From Stenotrophomonas maltophilia (GTDB taxonomy: Bacteria > Pseudomonadota > Gammaproteobacteria > Xanthomonadales > Xanthomonadaceae), in contig NZ_RXLZ01000048.1 of NCBI RefSeq assembly GCF_003970865.1, positions 1-37,983 on the forward strand: a stretch of 37,983 bases of DNA, read 5' to 3'. The translations under genes were made by a program, and so were the position numbers. The notes under the pieces were generated by a model. It was not told where the DNA came from, did not search any database, and was given only the letters and a program-made list of their open reading frames with translations. Shown here in pieces: positions 25,214 to 37,983 of this stretch (position 1 is the first letter of the stretch; each line of letters starts with the position of its first letter).

Positions 25214-26341
25214 TCACCCCCGTGGCCCACCCATCACCGGCAGGATCACCCCGCTGATGTAACCGGCACAGACCGGCGAGGCCAGGAACACATAGGCGGG
25301 CGACAGCTCTTCGGGCTGTGCGGGCCGCCCCATGTCGCTGTCCTTGCCGAACTCCGCCACGTCTTCCGCCGGCTTGTCGGCCGGGTTCAGCGGCGTCCAC
25401 ACCGGCCCCGGCGCCACACAGTTGACCCGGATGCCACGTGGCAGCAGCTGGCTGGCCAGCGACTTGGTGAACGCATGGATCGCACCCTTGGTGGCCGAGT
25501 AGTCGATCAGCGCCTTGCTGCCGAAGATTCCCGTTTCCGATCCTGTGTTGATGATGCTGGCACCCTCGCCCAGGTGCGGCAACACCGCGCGTGCCATCTG
25601 GATGTAGCCGCCGATGTTGGTCTGCAGGGTTTCCTGCAGATGCGCGTCTTCTAGGTCCTCCAGCCGCTCGCAATGCAGCTGGAACGCGGCGTTGTTGACC
25701 AGGATGTCGATGCCGCCGAAGGCCTTGGCTACCTGCTTGACCGCCTTGTTGCAGAAGCGCGGATCACGCACATCACCGGCGATCACCACGCAGCGGCCGC
25801 CTTCGCGCTCCACGTGCTGGCGGGTGATATCCGCATCCTCGGCTTCGTCCAGGTGCAGCACCGCCACATCGGCGCCTTCGCGCGCAAACAGCACCGCTAC
25901 CGCGCGACCGATGCCGGAATCACCACCGGTGACGATCGCGCGCATGCCCTGCAGCTTGCCGCTGCCGCTGTAGTCCGGTGCAAGGAAGCGCGGCGCCAGT
26001 TCCAGTGCGTGCTCATGGCCCGGCTTGGCCAGTTGCTGCGCCGGCATCGTCTCGGGCTGACGGCGCGGACCGGCCTGGGTGGCGGTCTTTCTGGTCGCCT
26101 TTTTTGTCGCCTTCTTCGCCGCGCGTACATCCTTCGCTTTTTCCTGGTCCTGCAGGCGCCGCTGCCGCGCTGCCACACGCGCTGCGCGCGGATCAGAAGT
26201 GGCGGCCTTGCGGGTGGCGGTCTTCACCACGCGTGGACGCTCGGATGCGGTGGTCCCGGCGGCGGTTGGCGCAGCCTGGGTGCTTTTGCGCACCTTCGGC
26301 GATGCCTTGCGGCGGACGGGGCTCTTCCTGGTGGTGGCCAT
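25214..26341 (-). CDS. Short-chain dehydrogenase/reductase with Lys/Arg/Ala-rich N-terminal tail
   Basis: 375 residues. Residues about 1-90 are a basic, low-complexity tail (repeats such as AAKKATKKATRKTAT) like histone H1 or AlgP-type proteins. From about 100 on it is a classical SDR of the YghA/YhdF/glucose-dehydrogenase-like group: LELAPRFLAPDYSGSGKLQG, cofactor motif TGGDSGIGRA, NNAA (in DILVNNAAFQ), catalytic YSATKGA with Tyr and Lys, and the end ISGVILPVMGG. An NADP(H)- or NAD(H)-linked oxidoreductase is expected; the substrate is unknown. GAGGAG lies 7 bases before the ATG. Proteins of this SDR group often appear with general stress genes. The fused tail is unusual and may bind DNA or other polyanions. 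Confidence 0.9.
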   Translation of the reverse strand: MATTRKSPVRRKASPKVRKSTQAAPTAAGTTASERPRVVKTATRKAATSDPRAARVAARQRRLQDQEKAKDVRAAKKATKKATRKTATQAGPRRQPETMPAQQLAKPGHEHALELAPRFLAPDYSGSGKLQGMRAIVTGGDSGIGRAVAVLFAREGADVAVLHLDEAEDADITRQHVEREGGRCVVIAGDVRDPRFCNKAVKQVAKAFGGIDILVNNAAFQLHCERLEDLEDAHLQETLQTNIGGYIQMARAVLPHLGEGASIINTGSETGIFGSKALIDYSATKGAIHAFTKSLASQLLPRGIRVNCVAPGPVWTPLNPADKPAEDVAEFGKDSDMGRPAQPEELSPAYVFLASPVCAGYISGVILPVMGGPRG

Positions 26342-26367
26342 GCAGGTCTCCTCGGGGGGAAGGGGGT

Positions 26368-26390
26368 TGCCGGCCAGCGGCCGGCACTAC
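26368..26390 (-). repeat. GTAG-headed REP palindrome
   Basis: Minus-strand GTAGTGCCGGCCGC element with GCCGGCC stem, unpaired here. It lies 27 bases upstream of the start of the dehydrogenase gene, inside its probable leader or promoter region, in the 215-base gap to the divergent I78-type gene. The rest of that gap shows no other clear signal. Confidence 0.8.
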
Positions 26391-26556
26391 CGGGCGCGTG
26401 CGCCGCAGTACCGGGGGCGACGCACGCCGCTCCTGCAGTGTCTCCACCTATGCTGTTGGCGGCAGTGAGCACACCGTGCCCACCGCGTGCACGGTATTCA
26501 TTCCGCCACCACGTGCGGCGTCGCACGCTGCACGCAACCACATAAGGAACGCCTCC

Positions 26557-26865
26557 ATGAAACAATCCATCGCCACCGCCGCCGTCTGCTTTGCCCTCGC
26601 CGCCTGCAGCAGCACGCCGATGGCCCAGGTGCAGCCGATCGACGGCGTGATTTCCGGGCAGTGCCACAGCGACATGGTGCGCGGCGCACTCGGCCTGGCC
26701 GCTTCGGACGCCACCGTCGCCCGCGCACGCGTGGACAGCGACAGCCTGCACGTGCGGGTGCTGCGCCACGACGGCCCGCGGGTGCCGCCGGCCAGCGAAG
26801 GCGGTGACCGCCTGACCATCGAAAAGGGCCGCACCAACAACATCACCGCGATCTACTGCGGCTGA
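26557..26865 (+). CDS. I78-like inhibitor lipoprotein (copy 2, divergent)
   Basis: 102 residues from ATG 26557, eight bases after AAGGA. Lipoprotein signal MKQSIATAAVCFALAAC with lipobox LAAC. The mature part keeps the I78 layout: GQCHSDMV cysteine region, a helix (SDATVARARV), a central VRVLRHDGPRV segment and the closing GGDRLTIEKGR then YCG. The inhibitory loop differs clearly from copy 1 (PG..VTMD is replaced), so target or function may have shifted. Its last 23 bases overlap, tail to tail, the end of the topoisomerase gene on the other strand. Confidence 0.72.
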   Translation: MKQSIATAAVCFALAACSSTPMAQVQPIDGVISGQCHSDMVRGALGLAASDATVARARVDSDSLHVRVLRHDGPRVPPASEGGDRLTIEKGRTNNITAIYCG

Positions 26866-27898
26866 GCCGGCGCGCCCTGCGCAGTACGCGCAGGGTGGCC
26901 TGTTCCCACTGGCGCGGCCCCCGCAGGCCGGCCAGTTTGGCCAGTTCGCCGCGCTCCCAGCCGGCGAACACGCAGGGGTCGATATAGGCCTTGCGGCACA
27001 CCGCCGGGGTATTACCCAGCAGCGACGCCACTTCGCACACCACCGCGCGCTGCGCCTGCGCCAGCGCGCGCTGGCTGGCCGGTTCCGGCAGCTCGGTGGC
27101 GGCAAACGCCTGCACCGCCGCCACGGTGCCGCCCCAGGTGCGGAAATCCTTGGCAGTGAAGTCCTCGCCCATCACCTCGCGCAGGTAATCGTTCACCGCA
27201 CCGGAATCCACCGGCTGCACGGCTCCTTCGTCATCGCGGTACTGGAACAGCGCCTGCCCCGGCAGCTGCTGCAGGCGCCGCACCAGCAGCCCCAGCCTGC
27301 GGTCGCCCACGGTCACCTCCTGCAGCTGCCCGGACTTGCCGCGGAAGCGCATGCGCACCCGGCCGCCACGCAACAGTTCCAGATGGCGGTTGCGGAGTGT
27401 GGTCAGTCCGAACGAGCGGTTCTGTTGTGCATAGGTTTCATTGCCGACCCGCACCAGGGTGTCCGCCAACAGCGCGACCACCATGGCCAGCACTTTTTCC
27501 TGCGGAAACCCAGGTCGCTTGAGATCCCGCGACAACCGCCGCCGCAGCGTGGGCAAGGCCTCGCCAAAGGCGATGATGCGGTCGAACTTGCCGGCGTCGC
27601 GCTCCTTGGCCCAGTCGGCGTGGTAGCGGTACTGCTTGCGCCCGCGCGCATCGCGGCCGGTGGCCTGCAGATGACCGTTGGCGTGGGCGCAGATCCACAC
27701 GGCGGTATACGCCGGCGGAATCGCCAGTGCACGGATGCGTTGCAGGGTGGTGGCGTCGCGTATCACGTGGCCATCAGCATCGCGGTAGCTGAAACCCTTG
27801 CCAGCGCGGCGCCGGCTGATGCCCGGCTGGGTGTCGTCGACATAGCGCAGGCCGGCCGCGCGCGCGGCCTGTCGTTCGGGGGTGGAGGGGGTTGGCAT
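26843..27898 (-). CDS. DNA topoisomerase IB (poxvirus/bacterial type)
   Basis: 351 residues from ATG 27898 (MPTPSTPERQAARAAGLRYV). An upstream in-frame extension to 28123 overlaps the divergent lipoprotein gene and is rejected. The protein matches bacterial type IB topoisomerases: N-terminal GKGFSYRDADG, IPPAYTAVWICAHANGHLQA, RYHADWAKERDAGKFDRI, then KVLAMVVALLADTLVRVGNE and YAQQNRSFGLTTLRNRHLEL, and C-terminal KDFRTWGGTVAA followed by NTPAVCRKAYIDP, where Y305 should be the nucleophile that forms a 3'-phosphotyrosyl bond. It relaxes positive and negative supercoils without ATP. A basic Arg/Ser tail ends the protein. The 3' end overlaps the convergent I78-like gene by 23 bases. Confidence 0.92.
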   Translation of the reverse strand: MPTPSTPERQAARAAGLRYVDDTQPGISRRRAGKGFSYRDADGHVIRDATTLQRIRALAIPPAYTAVWICAHANGHLQATGRDARGRKQYRYHADWAKERDAGKFDRIIAFGEALPTLRRRLSRDLKRPGFPQEKVLAMVVALLADTLVRVGNETYAQQNRSFGLTTLRNRHLELLRGGRVRMRFRGKSGQLQEVTVGDRRLGLLVRRLQQLPGQALFQYRDDEGAVQPVDSGAVNDYLREVMGEDFTAKDFRTWGGTVAAVQAFAATELPEPASQRALAQAQRAVVCEVASLLGNTPAVCRKAYIDPCVFAGWERGELAKLAGLRGPRQWEQATLRVLRRARRLSRSRSR

Positions 27899-28009
27899 GC
27901 CTGTAGTGTCGCCGTCGCCATGCCGCGATCCTGTCGATAACACAAGACAAACACGTGAGGGCCGGTTCGCCGCTATGCTCGGGTCTTCACAACCCCTTCC
28001 GGAGTCATG

Positions 28010-28399
28010 ATGTCGTTCCCGATTCGCGCCCGTTCGCTCTCCGCCCTGTTGCTGCCGGCCGTGCTGGCCCTGACCGCCTGCCAGGCACCGGCGCTGGATG
28101 AACAGGATTCGGCCACGGCCCACGCCCAGCAGGCCGCCGAAGCAGCCAAGGCACCGGCCGATGAAGCCGGCAAAGCCACCGAAGCCCCGCCGGTCGGCAC
28201 CTGCGATGCCAGCCAGGTGCAGAGCCTGGTCAGCCAGGCGTACACCGATGCCCTCGGCAAGCAGGCGCAGGAAGACGCCGGCGCAAGCCAGGTACGCGTG
28301 CTCAAGCCCAATGATGTCGCCACGATGGAGTTCCTCGGCGACCGCCTGAACATCGAAGTGGACGACAAGGGCGCCGTCAGCGGCGTGCGCTGCGGCTGA
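28010..28399 (+). CDS. I78-family inhibitor-like lipoprotein (copy 3)
   Basis: 129 residues from ATG 28010; an ATG three bases earlier is also in frame, but GGAG at 28001-28004 is better spaced for the second. Lipoprotein signal ending LTAC, then an Ala/Glu/Lys-rich spacer of about 40 residues that could hold the inhibitor domain off the membrane. The C-terminal domain has the I78 signature: GTCDASQVQSLV, RVLKPNDVATMEFLGDRLNI and a closing CG. It is closer to copy 1 than to copy 2. It is divergent from the topoisomerase gene (111-base gap) and is followed by a strong hairpin. Confidence 0.8.
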   Translation: MSFPIRARSLSALLLPAVLALTACQAPALDEQDSATAHAQQAAEAAKAPADEAGKATEAPPVGTCDASQVQSLVSQAYTDALGKQAQEDAGASQVRVLKPNDVATMEFLGDRLNIEVDDKGAVSGVRCG

Positions 28400-28409
28400 G
28401 TTCGACCCG

Positions 28410-28433
28410 GCGCCGGCACTGTGCTGCCGGCGC
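28410..28433 (+). terminator. Hairpin after the I78-family lipoprotein gene
   Basis: GCGCCGGCA, six-base loop, TGCCGGCGC: a perfect 9-bp GC stem starting 11 bases after the stop codon, followed by GTTCTGTTG with only a poor U-run. It is probably an intrinsic or partial terminator isolating the lipoprotein gene from gltB. Confidence 0.6.
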
Positions 28434-28438
28434 GTTCT

Positions 28439-28476
28439 GTTGCACCTGCAACCGTGTATTGCGGCGTTGCAGCAAC
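28439..28476. promoter_or_regulatory. Two GTTGC...GCAAC dyads upstream of gltB
   Basis: GTTGCACCTGCAAC (28439-28452, 6-base arms) and GTTGCAGCAAC (28466-28476, 5-base arms) are perfect palindromes sharing the same GTTGC/GCAAC ends. They lie about 100-136 bases before the gltB ATG. They look like a pair of sites for one dimeric regulator. No confident -35/-10 could be chosen between them and gltB. Confidence 0.4.
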
Positions 28477-28574
28477 CTGTGATCTAGTCGAGGCATCCGG
28501 TGGCCTCACGATGCGCTCCAGGGATTGGGCGGGCTTGAGTGTCCCCGTTCAATTCATCCCGCATCGAGGTAGAG

Positions 28575-36966
<8,392 letters not shown>

Positions 36967-36990
36967 CTCGCAGGCGGAAGGAACGGCCGC

Positions 36991-37006
36991 GCAGCGGTAC
37001 CGCTGC
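36991..37006. promoter_or_regulatory. 16-bp perfect palindrome in the divergent gap
   Basis: GCAGCGGTACCGCTGC, an 8+8 perfect palindrome, 25 bases upstream of the sensor-kinase start and 112 bases before the divergent methylglyoxal-synthase-like gene. It may be an operator or a leader hairpin. The rest of the 152-base gap holds an AT-rich patch (about 37041-37060) consistent with a promoter, but no convincing -35/-10 pair. Confidence 0.35.
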
Positions 37007-37118
37007 CTGCCACGCTATCGACGCGCGGGCCGACGGCAATGAAGAAAGTTGTAAAAGCATCCAGATAGGGGAATGCCGACATACACTGCCGCCTTCACCC
37101 GTACCTGCGGAGCGTTCG

Positions 37119-37983
37119 ATGCGCATCGGCCTGGCTGCCAACCGTCTTCATCACCTCGACGCGCGCGCCGCGCTGTTCCGTTGGCTGCGCAGCAGCGAGG
37201 CCGGCCTGCGCGAGCTGGGCGTGTCGCTGCATGCGGTCGGCCGCACCCATGACGCGATCGAACGACAGGGTTTCCTGACCGGGTACGCGGGCCTGCACCG
37301 TTATCCCTACGGTCGCGAGGGTGGCTTGATGAAGCTGGTTGCCGAGGTGGTTGGCATGGGTCCGGATCGGACACTGGATGGCGCGATCTACCTGATCGAC
37401 CCGGTCGATCCGTCCTCCGTGTTTCCGGAAGCCACGGCCCTGAAGCGTCAGTGCGTGATTCACGGCAAGCCGTTCATCTCAACCGTGGCCACCGCACGCG
37501 ACTGGGTCGAGGTGGAGCGCGTCCACGCCGGGCTGGCGGCCGACGCCAGCGCCGACGACCTGCATGCGTTCGAGGGCCAGACGCTGGCACTGATCGCGCA
37601 CGATGCGATGAAGCCGGCGATGCTGGCCTTCGCCGACGAGCACTTCGATGTGCTGGCCCGGTTCGGTGAGCGGGTGGCGACCGGTACCACCGGCCAGCGC
37701 TTGAACGAGCTGGCCTGGAGCCGGGGCTGGCCGCGTGATACGCCGTGGGTGACGCGCTACCAGAGCGGCCCGATGGGCGGTGATGCGCAGATTGCCGACC
37801 GGGTGCTGGAGGGGCGTTGCCAGCGTGCGATCTTCTTCGAGGATCCGCATGTGGCGCGCCAGCATGAGGCGGATATCCAGCTGCTGGAGCGCGCGGTGAC
37901 GACGGTGACCGACCAGGCGGTGTGCATTACGGCGCCGCGGGTGGCGGCGCGGTGGGCGGCGGCGGCGGCGTTGCGGGCGGGGT
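37119..37983 (+). CDS. Tandem methylglyoxal-synthase-like domain protein (3' end outside window)
   Basis: At least 288 residues from ATG 37119, open to the window end. Residues about 150-275 match methylglyoxal synthase: LALIAHDAMKP, TGTTGQRL, SGPMGGDAQIADRVL with the catalytic aspartate D222, RAIFFEDPH, then H249-x-x-D252 where E. coli MgsA has H98 and D101. Residues 1-145 look like a second, degenerate copy: IGLAANRLHHLDARAALF, THDAIERQGF, YGREGGLMKLVAEV, YLIDPVDPSS and CVIHGKPFISTVATARDW, but without the GGD aspartate. The synthase converts dihydroxyacetone phosphate to methylglyoxal as a bypass when phosphate is limiting. Usual MgsA is about 150 residues, so this is a two-domain version; the first half may be regulatory or inactive. 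The GCG-rich end is an alanine run. Confidence 0.8.
   Translation, partial: MRIGLAANRLHHLDARAALFRWLRSSEAGLRELGVSLHAVGRTHDAIERQGFLTGYAGLHRYPYGREGGLMKLVAEVVGMGPDRTLDGAIYLIDPVDPSSVFPEATALKRQCVIHGKPFISTVATARDWVEVERVHAGLAADASADDLHAFEGQTLALIAHDAMKPAMLAFADEHFDVLARFGERVATGTTGQRLNELAWSRGWPRDTPWVTRYQSGPMGGDAQIADRVLEGRCQRAIFFEDPHVARQHEADIQLLERAVTTVTDQAVCITAPRVAARWAAAAALRAG

Noticed and set aside
26396..26427. GCGTGCG/CGCACGC inverted repeat upstream of the dehydrogenase gene
   Set aside because: The 7-base arms with an 18-base loop in GC-rich DNA are within what chance would give; no promoter logic supports it.
27899..28123. 75-codon N-terminal extension of topoisomerase IB
   Set aside because: It is antisense to the divergent I78-family lipoprotein gene and its residues do not look like the conserved N-terminus, which begins at about 27898.
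28439..28452. NtrC-type enhancer upstream of gltB
   Set aside because: Only the TGCACC half is present; the GGTGCA half at the right distance is missing, and no sigma-54 -24/-12 element was seen.
37935..37983. GCG-rich simple repeat at the window end
   Set aside because: It is read in frame as an alanine-rich segment (RVAARWAAAAALRAG) of the methylglyoxal-synthase-like protein, not as an independent repeat.

Overview
The window is high-GC gammaproteobacterial chromosome, almost certainly Stenotrophomonas (S. maltophilia complex, family Xanthomonadaceae). The evidence is the set of short GTAG-headed imperfect palindromes between genes (the SMAG type of REP element), the xanthomonad-type T4SS effector tail (XVIPCD), and the gene content. 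It is densely coded: no stretch over 300 bases lacks a gene, and I see no tRNA, rRNA, IS element, prophage or CRISPR.

Layout. (1) 1-9873, + strand: a tight run of eight genes (tldD end, a TldE/PmbA-like partner, DUF4159, MoxR AAA+ ATPase, DUF58, BatA-like, DUF4175-like, large membrane protein), most joined by 1-4 base stop/start overlaps. It looks like one membrane-linked maturation or quality-control machine. (2) 9973-11205, - strand: two exported proteins of unknown function. (3) 11418-14926, + strand: an mrfA/mrfB-like (yprA/yprB) helicase-exonuclease repair pair, then an I78-type inhibitor lipoprotein. (4) 15375-17747, - strand: a blaI-blaR1-like repressor/metallopeptidase pair behind a double operator; the peptidase lacks a beta-lactam sensor domain. 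(5) 17856-22809: a siderophore-uptake island (unknown 130-aa protein, RhtX/FptX-type permease, IutA/RhtA-like receptor) divergent from an AraC-type regulator. The shared control region holds a Fur box and a 21-bp-spaced direct repeat. (6) 22859-25093, - strand: a probable X-T4SS antibacterial effector with its lipoprotein immunity protein. (7) 25214-28399: a short-chain dehydrogenase with a histone-H1-like tail, two more I78-type lipoproteins and a poxvirus-type topoisomerase IB. (8) 28575-34560: gltB and gltD, glutamate synthase, separated by two REP elements. (9) 34546-36966, - strand: a BvgS/EvgS-like hybrid sensor kinase. (10) 37119 to the window end: a protein with two tandem methylglyoxal-synthase-like domains.

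The most interesting item is the effector/immunity pair. The effector couples a C-terminal XVIPCD export tag to a central domain with an H...S-x-G-C motif resembling L,D-transpeptidases and two EF-hand-like loops. That suggests a peptidoglycan-modifying toxin delivered into rival bacteria. Second in interest are the Tld/MoxR operon, which includes a His-rich CXXCH membrane protein, and the three I78-type lipoproteins scattered over 13 kb. All functional calls come from reading motifs by eye; no database search was possible.
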